This document shows, piece after piece, positions 35,846-44,513 of a stretch of 64,000 bases of DNA. Where the stretch lies: positions 23,301-87,300 of the forward strand of contig NZ_AOLM01000021.1 of NCBI RefSeq assembly GCF_000337835.1, written 5' to 3'. Position 1 is the first letter of the stretch. Every line of letters begins with the position of its first letter. Position numbers and translations under genes: made by a program. A model generated the notes under the pieces. The model saw only the letters and a program-made list of their open reading frames with translations. It was not told the DNA's origin and did not search any database. This DNA is from Haloferax sulfurifontis ATCC BAA-897. GTDB lineage: Archaea > Halobacteriota > Halobacteria > Halobacteriales > Haloferacaceae.

Positions 35846-36529
35846 ATGACTGACGACCACGCCAGTGGGTACGAGGTCGAACTCCGTCACCCGCTGGCCG
35901 GGGCCTCCCCCGACGGGACGTTCGAGGACCCCGAGTTCGAGCTCACGTTCGTCGGCGGTGTCCCGGTGACCGACGAGCCGGTTCCGTACTTCGTCGCCCG
36001 CGGGAGCGACCGCGAGACGCTCGACGACCTGCTCGACGACCACGCGAGCATCGACCGCTTCGAACCGATATCCGACGGTCCAGAGGGTCGGCTCTACCGC
36101 TGTGAGTGGGCGACCCACGACGGCGACATCATCTCGGCAATCCGCGAGTGCGACGGCATCGTCCGGCGGATGGTCGGCACGAGATACGGCTGGTCGCTGT
36201 CGGTGTACTTCCCGTCGAACGAGCTGACTACCCGGTTCCACGACGCCTGTCTCGCCCGCGACATCGACATCGACGTGCGCCGCGTCGAACCGGCCCGCCT
36301 CGACGAGCGCCACCCCCCGAACACCGGTCTCTCGGAGAAACAGCTGACGGCGCTTCGGCTCGCCTTCGAACGGGGCTACTTCGAGACGCCGAAAGAGACC
36401 GGCCTCGACGACATCGCGAGCCGGTTGGGTATCACCGAGCAGGCGCTCTCACAGCGGCTTCGCCGGGCGCTCCGGAACCTCGTCGGGTCGGCGATAGACG
36501 ACCTCGAACGCGACTCACGGTACGAGTGA
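35846..36529 (+). CDS. HTH_10 (bacterio-opsin activator-type) transcriptional regulator
   Basis: A 227-residue regulator. The N-terminal two thirds form a BAT-like sensory domain. The C-terminal HTH_10 is clear at residues 165-220: LSEKQLTALRLAFERGYFETPKETGLDDIASRLGITEQALSQRLRRALRNLV. The ATG at 35846 was chosen since upstream in-frame sequence is basic and Cys-rich. The preceding 35625-35845 gap is unusually AT-rich with several T-runs and probably contains the promoter. I see no gene there. Its targets are unknown, as it has no adjacent operon on the same strand. Confidence 0.88.
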   Translation: MTDDHASGYEVELRHPLAGASPDGTFEDPEFELTFVGGVPVTDEPVPYFVARGSDRETLDDLLDDHASIDRFEPISDGPEGRLYRCEWATHDGDIISAIRECDGIVRRMVGTRYGWSLSVYFPSNELTTRFHDACLARDIDIDVRRVEPARLDERHPPNTGLSEKQLTALRLAFERGYFETPKETGLDDIASRLGITEQALSQRLRRALRNLVGSAIDDLERDSRYE

Positions 36530-36747
36530 AGAGCCGACGATGAGTGCAGAGCCGACGACGCGTCAGAACGGGACCGTGGTGGGACGCGGCAACCGGGCGC
36601 GAGATGCCACGGTGGGAGTCGATTTCGCCACCGGAACGGAGCGACCTGCGGCCCCTCCGGCGGTGCGCCCGCGTGGGGGGTGCCACCGACGCATATCGGT
36701 ACGCCGATTCTAGTAATATATCTGACCCTTGTGTGGACAATCGGTAT

Positions 36748-37875
36748 TTAAACAGCGTCGAAGTAATCGAGATACGCCGAGGCGAACGCCCGGAGTTCGT
36801 CGTACGTCGGCGGCGACCCGTTTCTGACGAAGTGTCCCGCGACCGCGATGCCGACGACGAGCGACTCCGCGCGGCCGAGGTCGAGGACGTGCGCGAGCGC
36901 GAGTCCCGCGTTGAAGTGGTCGCCCGAACTCGTCGTCAACACCGGGTCGTCCGTCCGGGGGACGCCGACGGTCGCGGTCCCCTCGTCGTCGACGAGGTGC
37001 GCCGCTTCGATGCCGTGGCCCGCGAACCGGCTGACGCCGAGGTGGTCGAACGCCGCCCGCGACTCGCGGCCGAAATCGCCGCTCTCGACGCCCGCCAGTC
37101 GCGCGAGATAGCTCGTCTCGTAGCGGTTCGCCGAGACGACGACGCGCACCGCGTCGTCCAGCGCCGACACCTGTTCGACGCCCGCGTCGACCACCTCGGG
37201 CTCCCGTTTTCTGAGGTCACCGGGGTCCAAAAGCAGTGTCTCCGGCGGGTCCGACAGCGTCGGCCACAGCTCCTCGCGGAGGCCGCGGGCCACGTCCGGT
37301 AGCTCGGGCATCTCCGACCAGTAGCCCATCCCGACGAGCTCGGTCCCGTCGACCAGTTCGGCCAGTCGGTCGAGGCCGACCCGCGACTCGATTCCGGCCC
37401 AGTCGAGCGTCATCAGCGCGCCGATTTCGGTGAGCATCAGCTTCCCGTCGCCGAACTCGACGGCGTCGGTGTAGCCCGGCGACCCGAGCGTCTCTAAGGG
37501 GAGGTGGCCGAACTCCTCGGCGAACGGCGCTTCGACCGGGTCGCCGAGACAGCCGACGACCCCGGGGTCGAACCCCAGTCGGTCGAAGGCGCGCGCGAGG
37601 TGGCTCACGTGGCCGCCGGTGCGGACGCCGGCTTGAATCCACTCGAAGCTGAGCGAGCTCTCGGCGTCGACCGAGTCGTTCACGCGGTCGGCGAACGCTT
37701 CGAGGGTCGACACCCGCTCGTAGGCGTCGGCCGACTGCCGCTCGGAGACCAACTCCCGAACGCGGTCGACGTATCCGTCGAACCCGAACAGCGCCCGTCC
37801 GCCGTCGACCGTCTCGGGAAGCGACTCCCGGCACGACTCGACCGCGCGGACCGTCGCCTCGTCTGGCGTCTCCAT
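36748..37875 (-). CDS. PfkB-family carbohydrate kinase
   Basis: A 375-residue ribokinase-fold (PfkB) kinase. It has the N-terminal GGRALFGFDGYVDRV segment, a TGGHVSHLARAFDRLGFDPGVVGCLGD substrate loop and a LLLDPGDLRKREP strand. The anion hole and catalytic Asp are in TTSSGDHFNAGLALAHVL (GDHFNAG instead of the usual GAGDxFxxG). It is longer than typical PfkB members (about 310 residues) due to inserts. It phosphorylates an unknown sugar. The 36530-36747 gap beyond its stop holds no gene that I can support. Confidence 0.85.
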   Translation of the reverse strand: METPDEATVRAVESCRESLPETVDGGRALFGFDGYVDRVRELVSERQSADAYERVSTLEAFADRVNDSVDAESSLSFEWIQAGVRTGGHVSHLARAFDRLGFDPGVVGCLGDPVEAPFAEEFGHLPLETLGSPGYTDAVEFGDGKLMLTEIGALMTLDWAGIESRVGLDRLAELVDGTELVGMGYWSEMPELPDVARGLREELWPTLSDPPETLLLDPGDLRKREPEVVDAGVEQVSALDDAVRVVVSANRYETSYLARLAGVESGDFGRESRAAFDHLGVSRFAGHGIEAAHLVDDEGTATVGVPRTDDPVLTTSSGDHFNAGLALAHVLDLGRAESLVVGIAVAGHFVRNGSPPTYDELRAFASAYLDYFDAV

Positions 37876-37932
37876 GGCGTCCGGTTCGGACGACCGCCAG
37901 TTAGTGTTGCCGCCGGTGGCGCGCTCGCCCCG

Positions 37933-40014
37933 TCAGCGGCCGCTCTCCGTCGTGATTTCGAACCGCGCGCCGCCCTCGTCGCTCTCGACGAACCAGACGC
38001 TCCAGCCGTGGGCGTTCACGACGCTCATGACGACGCTGAGGCCGAACCCGGTCCCCTCGGTGCTCGTGGTGTAGCCCGCCTCGAAGATTCGGGGACGCTC
38101 GTCCGGCGGAATCCCCGGGCCGTCGTCTTCGACGTAGAAGCCGTCGCGGTCGCCGAGCGGACCGACGCGGACGGTCACGTCGTCGCCGCCGTGTCGAATC
38201 GCGTTCGAAAAGAGGTTCTCGAGGAGCTGTCTGAGCCGCCCGCGGTGGGCGTCGACCGCGACCTCGCCGTCGATAGCGAGCGTCGCGGTCGGCGCGCCGC
38301 CCGCGGCGGTCGTCCACGCCGCCTCGGCGACGGAGCGGAGCGACAGCCGCTCGGCCTCTTCGACCGTCTGACCGTTCTGCGCGAGCGCGAGCACGTCCTC
38401 GACGATGCCGGCCATCCGCTCGTGGGCGTCGGCCACGCGGTCCAACTCGTCGCCGTCGTACTTCTCGCGGGCGAGGTCGAGATAGCCCATCGCCGCGTTG
38501 AGCGGGTTCTTGAGGTCGTGGGAGACGACCGACGCGAACGATTCGAGCTGTTCGTTCTGGCTGGCGAGCTCGCGCTCGCGCTTCCGCAGGAGCCGCTCGC
38601 GTTCGACCCGGTCCAAGACGGCGCGGGTGTTCGCGGCCAGCACCTTCGCCAGCGCGATGCGCTGGTCGGCCAGCTCCCCCTCGTCGAGCGAGGCGACGAA
38701 GAACACGCCGTGGTCGGGAATCGGGACGATGAGCTCCTCTTTGACCCCGGCGTCGAGGACGAACCGCCGCGGGTTCGAGCCCACGTCCCGATAGAGGTTG
38801 TGCTCGCCGCGCTCGAACACCTCCCACGTCAGGCCGGTCCCCCGCGGCACCGGCGGCACGTCGCCGAACACCTCCCGGGCCTCGTCGGTGAGCGCCGTCG
38901 GAACGAGCGCGTCCTGCGACTCGTCGTACAGGAGGACGCCGCTTATCGCGTAGTCGAGGATTTCGGTGGCCGCCTCGCGGACGATGTCGGCGACCTCCTC
39001 GCGGCTGGTCGCCCCCGTCAGCCGCCGGGTCGAGGCGTGGAGCGCGTTGAGCCGCTGTTCGTACCGCTTCCGTTCCGTCACGTCCGTCGAGACGCCGACC
39101 GCGCCCACCGCCTCGCCGTCGTCGCCGACGATGGGCGAGACGGTGAACTCGACCACGTACTCCTCTTCCGGGAGCGACAGCTCGATTTCGAACCGCTCGC
39201 GCTCGCTCTCGCCGCCGAGGACGGCGTCGAGCGCGGACCGGACGCGCTCGTACTGGTCGGCGGCGAGATAGCCGGCGTCGCGGAGCGCCGAGACGTGCCG
39301 GCCGACGAACGACGACATGGGAATGCTCGTCCGCGACAGCGCGGTCTCGTTGATGAACTGGACGACCCCCGACTCGTCGACCACGTACGCCCCCTGTCCG
39401 ATGCTCTCGACGATGGTCTCGTAGCGCTTGAGCCGCTGTTCGTAGCTCCGCTGTTCGGTCACGTTCCGCGAGGTGACGACGAAGCCGTCGACCGAGGTGT
39501 CCGCCTGATTGCTCCCCACGGATTCGAGCCAGGTCCACGACCCCTCGGCGTTCCGGTGGCGGTACCGGACGGGGTCGGTCCCGTCGGCGTCCGTCTGGAG
39601 CGCGTGGTCGAAGACGGCGGCGACGCGGCCCCAGTCGTCGGGGTGAATCAGCTCCGCGACGGAGCTCCCGACCAGCTCGTCGGGCTCGAAGCCGAGCACG
39701 TCGGCGACCGAGGGGCTCTGGTACCTGATTCGCCCGTCGGTCCCGACGAGAGTCACGAGGTCGCGCGCCAGCTCCACGAGGCCGCGGAACTGCGCCTCCG
39801 TGGCGCGCTGCTCGGTCACGTCGCGCACGGAGACGAGGACGCCGTACGAGCCGTGATACTCGATTTCCTTGACGTTCGCCGAACACTCGCGGGTGTCGCC
39901 GTCGGCGTCGACGATGCGTATCTCGTAGCTCACGGGGGCGTCGTCGCCCCGCCGCCGCGTCGCGGCGATGTCGGCGGCCCGCTCGCGGTCGTCGGGGTGG
40001 ACGACGCTCGACAC
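37933..40014 (-). CDS. PAS-domain sensor histidine kinase, N-terminus cut off by an in-frame TGA
   Basis: A 693-residue kinase as written from GTG 40014. PAS domains lie at about 1-50 (remnant), 75-190 and 200-315 with PAC-type VTEQRS/TERKR ends, a GAF-like segment follows (about 330-475), then the kinase core. The phosphate-accepting His is in FASVVSHDLKNPLNAAMGY, the N box is ENLFSNAIRHGGDD, and the G boxes are DDGPGIPPDERPRIFE and GTGFGLSVV. The frame upstream of 40014 is fully coherent PAS sequence (SLYRTVVEQSHDAIFVTQDGEF) back to a TGA at 40171-40173, beyond which the frame continues into the N-terminal domain. The complete gene was 37933..40524. Confidence 0.85.
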   Translation of the reverse strand: MSSVVHPDDRERAADIAATRRRGDDAPVSYEIRIVDADGDTRECSANVKEIEYHGSYGVLVSVRDVTEQRATEAQFRGLVELARDLVTLVGTDGRIRYQSPSVADVLGFEPDELVGSSVAELIHPDDWGRVAAVFDHALQTDADGTDPVRYRHRNAEGSWTWLESVGSNQADTSVDGFVVTSRNVTEQRSYEQRLKRYETIVESIGQGAYVVDESGVVQFINETALSRTSIPMSSFVGRHVSALRDAGYLAADQYERVRSALDAVLGGESERERFEIELSLPEEEYVVEFTVSPIVGDDGEAVGAVGVSTDVTERKRYEQRLNALHASTRRLTGATSREEVADIVREAATEILDYAISGVLLYDESQDALVPTALTDEAREVFGDVPPVPRGTGLTWEVFERGEHNLYRDVGSNPRRFVLDAGVKEELIVPIPDHGVFFVASLDEGELADQRIALAKVLAANTRAVLDRVERERLLRKRERELASQNEQLESFASVVSHDLKNPLNAAMGYLDLAREKYDGDELDRVADAHERMAGIVEDVLALAQNGQTVEEAERLSLRSVAEAAWTTAAGGAPTATLAIDGEVAVDAHRGRLRQLLENLFSNAIRHGGDDVTVRVGPLGDRDGFYVEDDGPGIPPDERPRIFEAGYTTSTEGTGFGLSVVMSVVNAHGWSVWFVESDEGGARFEITTESGR

Positions 40015-40170
40015 CGGCGTCTCGGCGAGTTCGCCGTCGCTCAGCCCGGTGAGCTCGGCCAGCCGGCGGTTCCAAAAGCGGAACTCGCCGTCCTGCGTGA
40101 CGAAGATGGCGTCGTGGCTCTGCTCGACGACGGTCCGGTACAGCGAGTCCGAGTTCCGCCCCGCCGACGC

Positions 40171-40524
40171 TCACCGTGAGAACTCGATGGCGCGTTCGAC
40201 CCGCGCGGCGACCGCCTCGGTCGCCGCCGGCGTCTGCGGGTCGTCGACGGCGATGGCACCGGCGCTCGCGGCCGAGTCATCGTCGCTCGCGGTCCCGTCG
40301 CCGCCGAGGAAAAACACCGGAACCACGCCGATTCGGGCGCGGACGCGGGAGACGAAGTCGGTGTCGACGGCCCCGCGGGCGACGACGCCGCCGACCCCGT
40401 CGTCGAGCGCGCCGAACACGGCGTCGCGGTCCGCGCACGTCTCGGTCGTGAACCCGCGTCGCTCGATGGCCTCGACGAGTCCCTCGGGGCACTCGTCGAC
40501 CAGCACGACGCGGGAGTCGCTCAT
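40171..40524 (-). CDS. Receiver-like N-terminal domain separated from its histidine kinase by TGA
   Basis: A 117-residue frame from ATG 40524 to TGA 40171. The product (SDSRVVLVDECPEGLVEAIERRG...) looks like a divergent response-receiver domain: strand, helix, and a late VVPVFFLGGD strand, without the usual aspartate pocket. It is in the same frame as the PAS kinase that follows, with nothing but the single TGA between AIEFSR and ASAGRNSDSLYR. In related kinases this is the N-terminal domain of one polypeptide. It may still be made as a separate protein. Confidence 0.7.
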   Translation of the reverse strand: MSDSRVVLVDECPEGLVEAIERRGFTTETCADRDAVFGALDDGVGGVVARGAVDTDFVSRVRARIGVVPVFFLGGDGTASDDDSAASAGAIAVDDPQTPAATEAVAARVERAIEFSR

Positions 40525-40542
40525 ATCCGTACCACTCCGTGA

Positions 40543-40561
40543 ACGTGTATATATTTCACGT
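40543..40561. promoter_or_regulatory. TATA element inside an inverted ACGTG repeat, kinase promoter
   Basis: ACGTG and CACGT flank TATATATTT. The AT core is centred about 28 bases upstream of ATG 40524 on the minus strand, so it fits a leaderless promoter overlapped by a possible operator. The remaining 40562-40827 contains one 29-bp repeat and no gene that I can support. Confidence 0.5.
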
Positions 40562-40578
40562 GATTCCGACCTGACGAC

Positions 40579-40607
40579 TTCCCGTCGGATCCGTTCGCTT
40601 CGCTCAC
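40579..40607. repeat. Left copy of 29-bp direct repeat flanking the PIN/AbrB module
   Basis: TTCCCGTCGGATCCGTTCGC and the next nine bases match 41650-41678 at 26 of 29 positions in the same orientation. The pair encloses the lower-GC toxin-antitoxin genes. Confidence 0.6.
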
Positions 40608-40827
40608 TTCTCCGACGACTTCCCACTCGCTCGCGCTCGTGGGAATCCAGTCGGGCCCGTATACTTCTGGAGCGCTTCAGAACCAAAGAGTGAGCGCTCT
40701 AACCGTCAAGTCTGCATATTTTTTTGCGGCCCGGTTTCGTCACGCACTGTGACACAGGCCGTCGCCAGCTATCGGTTTCGTGGATTCAAACACAGGAACC
40801 GTCGTAGGTACACTCGATAGTTAACTC

Positions 40828-41229
40828 TCACTCGTCCCTATCGGGTTCCAACGGAATACGGTCGAGGCCAACAGTATCGTAGTCCTGTTCACTGGAGAGA
40901 ACTTCCTCGTCGCTCGTCGCAATCACCCCCGCGTGAAGTGCATCGAACGGTGTCAGATGATACTCTCCGAGGAACGCCGCCGCCGCGAGAACTGCATCCT
41001 CGTGTTCTTTCGGCGTTATCGGAACGAGTTCGAGGAGGTTCGCAATCGCTCGTGGAGCATCGACGTCGTATTCCGACTGCTCACGGTCGTAGAAGAGAAC
41101 AAGAACCTCTGCGTAGGCCAGAATCGACGTGTGGATGTCGTCGCGTTCTTCGAGGGCTTCGAGTGCTGATTCACGCAACCAGTCTTCGTTTTTTACTAAT
41201 GCAATCAAGAAGTCTGTCTCGACGTACAC
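40828..41229 (-). CDS. PIN-domain ribonuclease (VapC-type toxin)
   Basis: A 133-residue PIN protein. Conserved acids are Asp6 (YVETDFLIALV), Glu in the SILAYAEVLV helix, Asp in TPFDALHAGV and the late Asp near SSEQDYDTVGLDRI. This is the VapC active site for magnesium-dependent RNA cleavage. It begins with GTG 41229, three bases after the antitoxin stop, so the two genes are coupled. GC is lower than in the flanking core genes. With the AbrB-type partner it forms a toxin-antitoxin module. Confidence 0.9.
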   Translation of the reverse strand: MYVETDFLIALVKNEDWLRESALEALEERDDIHTSILAYAEVLVLFYDREQSEYDVDAPRAIANLLELVPITPKEHEDAVLAAAAFLGEYHLTPFDALHAGVIATSDEEVLSSEQDYDTVGLDRIPLEPDRDE

Positions 41230-41232
41230 GAA

Positions 41233-41499
41233 TCAGGCCTCGCGGTTCTCCGACCGCTCTTGGTCCTCGGCTTCGATTTCCTCGGCGATTGCTCTCCGTG
41301 CTTCGTCTTTGAGTTCGTCGGCTTCACCCTCCTCGAAAGCGTCACCGACTGCCTCTCGAAGACCCTCTAATGGGTCGTCGTCAACCGGAAAGAGCGCAAC
41401 GTGACTCGGGAGTTCGACGATGCGATAGCGCTCGCCGAACCGTGACCGTACGTCCTTCGGGAGGTAGATTCGTCCCCGTTCGTCCGTAGATTTCGACAT
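41233..41499 (-). CDS. AbrB/SpoVT-type antitoxin (VapB-like)
   Basis: An 88-residue protein. The N-terminal swapped-hairpin DNA-binding fold is seen in STDERGRIYLPKDVRSRFGERYRIVELPSHVALFPV. The acidic C-terminal tail (EEGEADELKDEARRAIAEEIEAEDQE) is the part that normally covers the toxin active site. It is the first gene of the pair with the PIN toxin. VapB-type antitoxins bind their own promoter, and the 41500-41743 gap ahead is AT-rich. The gene and its partner are lower in GC than the neighbours. Confidence 0.88.
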   Translation of the reverse strand: MSKSTDERGRIYLPKDVRSRFGERYRIVELPSHVALFPVDDDPLEGLREAVGDAFEEGEADELKDEARRAIAEEIEAEDQERSENREA

Positions 41500-41649
41500 G
41501 GTTCACGTAGTACGGGAAGAATCAAAAATCTTCCCGCTACCCTTTTGGTTCTCCCACTAGCTCAGCGTCTGCTATCAGGTCGGGACGTTGCACAGAAAAC
41601 CGCCAGACCGAGAACCGATTAACACAGTTCTGTCACACGCGATGATGCA

Positions 41650-41678
41650 TTCCCGTCGGGCCCGTTCACTTCGCTCAC
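41650..41678. repeat. Right copy of 29-bp direct repeat flanking the PIN/AbrB module
   Basis: This copy begins TTCCCGTCGGGCCCGTTCAC and is the partner of 40579-40607, with three mismatches. It lies 150 bases upstream of the antitoxin ATG. A wider copy including GTGACTCCCGG is not matched at the left side. Confidence 0.6.
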
Positions 41679-41743
41679 GTGACTCCCGGCGGGGGATGTC
41701 ACCGACCGTCGGTTACATACTATTTGACATACTCGTTCGTGAT

Positions 41744-42229
41744 ATGACCGACGACTTTCCCGCCGAGGCCGCGGCCATCGTCCAGCGACACATCGAGGAC
41801 GAACACGGCTACCTGTCGTGGCTCGACACCAGCGTCGACGCCATCGAGCGCGGCCGCATCGTGATGTCGATTCCGTACGACGAAAAGCTCACCAACACCG
41901 TGTCGCCGCCCACCATCCACGGTGGCATCGCGGCGACGCTCATCGACACCGCGGGCGGCATCGCCCTCCGGACGATGCTCGACGACCCGGTCGCCGGCGG
42001 CGTCGCCACCATCAACCTCAACGTGAACTACCTGCGGCGGGCGTCGGGCGACCTGACCGCGGTCGCCGAGGTCGTCCGCGCGGGCGGGTCGGTCGGCGTG
42101 AGCACCATCACCGTCGTCAGCACCGACCCCGAGGGGGACGCCGACGTGGCCGCCCGGCAGTCGCCGTCGAGCGACTGGGACGACGCCGTCGCCACCGGAC
42201 AGGGCGCGTATCGGCTCTTTCGGGACTGA
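41744..42229 (+). CDS. PaaI-type hotdog thioesterase
   Basis: A 161-residue acyl-CoA thioesterase of the hotdog fold. The active-site region is visible: TVSPPTIHGGIAATLIDTAGGIAL, where the HGG and the following Asp are the usual catalytic elements, and the strands INLNVNYLRRASGDLTAVAEVVRAGGSVG. It would hydrolyse short or phenylacetyl-type CoA esters. The ATG at 41744 was chosen over a far upstream ATG that lies in low-complexity sequence. It converges on the nicotinamidase gene and is monocistronic. Confidence 0.88.
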   Translation: MTDDFPAEAAAIVQRHIEDEHGYLSWLDTSVDAIERGRIVMSIPYDEKLTNTVSPPTIHGGIAATLIDTAGGIALRTMLDDPVAGGVATINLNVNYLRRASGDLTAVAEVVRAGGSVGVSTITVVSTDPEGDADVAARQSPSSDWDDAVATGQGAYRLFRD

Positions 42230-42287
42230 ACCGCGGTCGTGACCGACGCCGGCCCCGGCACCGGCCGCGTCCGGCGGGACCGACCGG

Positions 42288-42860
42288 CTACTCGAACACC
42301 ACGTCCGCGAGCGTCGTCGTCTCGCCGAACAGCCAGTCGGCGTGGTCGACGGCGTACGCCTTGTGTTCTTCCTCGATGTAGCCGAGCGCGTCGGTGACGA
42401 GAATCGGGCGGTAGTCGCGCAGGCCGGCGCTCCCGGCGGTGTGGAGGACGCAGACGTTCGCCAGCGTCCCGCAGACGAGCAGGTCGTCGACGCCGTGGCT
42501 GTCGAGCCAGCCCTCCAACTGCGTCTGATAGAACGCGTCGTAGGTGTGCTTCTCGACGACGAGGTCCCCCTCGCGGACGTCGAGGTCGCCGTGGAGGGCG
42601 GCGTCCCACGTCCCCTCGACGACGTGTTCGCCCCAGCGCTCGAACTCGTCGTAGTAGTGGTTGTCGTCGAACTGCTCCGGCGGGTGGACGTCGCGGGTGT
42701 AGACGACGCGCGCGCCGGCGTCGCGGGCGGCGGCGACGAGTTCCGTAACCGGCTCGATTGCGGATTCGCTCCCCGGCGCGAACAGGCTCCCGTCGGGGTG
42801 ACAAAAGCCGTTCTGCATATCGACGACGACCACCGCGGTTCGGTTCGGGTCGAGTGCCAT
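42288..42860 (-). CDS. Nicotinamidase/isochorismatase-family hydrolase
   Basis: A 190-residue cysteine hydrolase. The catalytic triad is Asp14 (VVDMQNGF), Lys104 (VVEKHTYDAF) and Cys137 (GTLANVCVLHTA). Asp57 and His59 (TRDVHPPEQF) are placed as the metal ligands of true nicotinamidases, and the cis-peptide region precedes the cysteine. This supports nicotinamide deamidation to nicotinate for NAD salvage. A nicotinate phosphoribosyltransferase lies at 46377, which would take the product to the next step. Another isochorismatase-type amide substrate cannot be excluded. Confidence 0.87.
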   Translation of the reverse strand: MALDPNRTAVVVVDMQNGFCHPDGSLFAPGSESAIEPVTELVAAARDAGARVVYTRDVHPPEQFDDNHYYDEFERWGEHVVEGTWDAALHGDLDVREGDLVVEKHTYDAFYQTQLEGWLDSHGVDDLLVCGTLANVCVLHTAGSAGLRDYRPILVTDALGYIEEEHKAYAVDHADWLFGETTTLADVVFE

Positions 42861-43034
42861 GTCTGTGGGTTGCGCCGGGACGACCAAAACAGTACGCGCC
42901 GCCCCGGTTTCGACTCGGCCGACCCGCCCCAAACCGACTCGACCGCCCCGACCCGACCCAGAACCGGCTCGCAGTCCGCCGTTTCGACGCCCGAACCCGA
43001 CAAGGTACTTCACTCCGGAGTCTAAGGGTACGAT

Positions 43035-44468
43035 ATGCGAACCACCGGTCTCCGCGCCGTTTTCGCCGCCGTACTCTTGGTTCTCGCCGGCTGTGCCGCC
43101 CCCACGGCCGCGCCCGGCGGCGACGCGTCGCCCGCGACTCCCCACCCGGACAGAGACGGCTTCGACGACCCCGACCAGGACGTCCTCGGCTGGGAGAACG
43201 GCTACTGGTACGACGAGCCCATCGCAGTCGACCAGTCCGACGGGCTGAACGACTCCGAGATGGAGGCGTTCGTCGCCCGCGGGATGGCCCGCGTCGAGCA
43301 CATCCGACAGTTGGAGTTCGACGAGCGCGTGCCCGTCAGCGTCGTCTCCAGAGACGACTACCGGAGCGCCAGCGCCGGCGGCGCCGCCTCGCCCGACTCC
43401 GAGTACAACCGCTGGAACGATCAGGTGTGGGAGGCGCTTTTCATCGCCGGTGAGTCGACCGGGAGCGCGAGCGCCATCTCGGCGACGACCGGGAGTTCGG
43501 TCCTCGGCTTCTACTCGCCGTCCGACGGCGAAATCAAAATCGTCACCGACTCCCCGGGCGAGCCGACCATCGACAACGCCACGCTCGTTCACGAACTGGT
43601 CCACGCCGTTCAGGACCAGCGGTTCGACCTGACCGACGCCCGCTTCCGAAGCGAGACGCAGGACGGCGACCTCGCCACCGACGGCGTCATCGAGGGCGAC
43701 GCCAGCTACGTCGAACGACAGTACAGCGAGCGGTGCGCCGCCGGGACGTGGGACTGCGTCGCCACGCCCGACACCCAAAACAGCCGCGGCGGCGACCCCA
43801 ACCTCGGCGTCCTGATTACCATCTACCAGCCGTACTCCGACGGCCCGGTGTACGTCCACGACCTCTACGAGCGAGGCGGCTGGGAAGCCGTCAACGACGC
43901 GCTCCGCAACCCGCCGGTGTCCACCGAACAGACCATCCACGTGACCGACGAGTCGCCGCGTCCCATCTCCTTCGCCGACGAGGGGACGAACGGCTGGAGC
44001 ACCTTCCCCGACCAGGGCGTCGAGGGCTCCGACACGGTCGGCGAGGCGTCGATGTTCGCGATGTTCTGGTATCAGGCCCGCACGTCCGGCGCGGAGACCG
44101 TCCGCGTCGAGTCCATCGCTGACACGAACTCGCGGTACGACACGTACAACTACGACGCCGAGCCGTCGAACGGCTGGGCGAACGACCGCCTGTTCCCCTA
44201 CCGCAACGCGGCCGGCGCGGACACCGAGTACGGCTACGTCTGGGTGACCGAGTGGGACACCGACGGCGACGCACGGGAGTTCCGTGACGCCTACCTGAAC
44301 ATCCTCAGCGCCCACGACGCCACCCAGCGGGACGACGGCGTCTACGTCATCGAGGACGGCTCGTTCAACGACGCCTTCCGGGTCGTCCGCACGGGCGACC
44401 GCGTGGTCGTCGTCAACGGGCCGACGCCGGCCGACGTGGACGAGATTCGGCCGGGGCTTGCGTCGTAA
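43035..44468 (+). CDS. Hvo_1808-family HExxH surface lipoprotein
   Basis: A 477-residue exported lipoprotein. A Sec-type signal ends at Cys20 (LVLAGC) without a twin-arginine motif. The mature protein begins with an acidic low-complexity spacer and contains LGWENGYWYDEPIAVDQSDGL, the family signature. A zincin motif HELVH is at residues 186-190 (LVHELVHAVQD) and EGDAS(Y) follows about 36 residues later, as a third-ligand candidate. A neighbouring paralogue shares the same layout. I infer an extracellular metalloprotease. The activity of the family is not established to my knowledge. Confidence 0.88.
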   Translation: MRTTGLRAVFAAVLLVLAGCAAPTAAPGGDASPATPHPDRDGFDDPDQDVLGWENGYWYDEPIAVDQSDGLNDSEMEAFVARGMARVEHIRQLEFDERVPVSVVSRDDYRSASAGGAASPDSEYNRWNDQVWEALFIAGESTGSASAISATTGSSVLGFYSPSDGEIKIVTDSPGEPTIDNATLVHELVHAVQDQRFDLTDARFRSETQDGDLATDGVIEGDASYVERQYSERCAAGTWDCVATPDTQNSRGGDPNLGVLITIYQPYSDGPVYVHDLYERGGWEAVNDALRNPPVSTEQTIHVTDESPRPISFADEGTNGWSTFPDQGVEGSDTVGEASMFAMFWYQARTSGAETVRVESIADTNSRYDTYNYDAEPSNGWANDRLFPYRNAAGADTEYGYVWVTEWDTDGDAREFRDAYLNILSAHDATQRDDGVYVIEDGSFNDAFRVVRTGDRVVVVNGPTPADVDEIRPGLAS

Positions 44469-44513
44469 CCCCCGCGCCGGGACGCTTTTTTGTCTCCCGC
44501 CCGTGGACTCGCT

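Noticed and set aside
37504..40179. 891-residue plus-strand frame across the histidine kinase
   Set aside because: It is a shadow of the kinase and PfkB genes. Composition is basic and no domain is seen.
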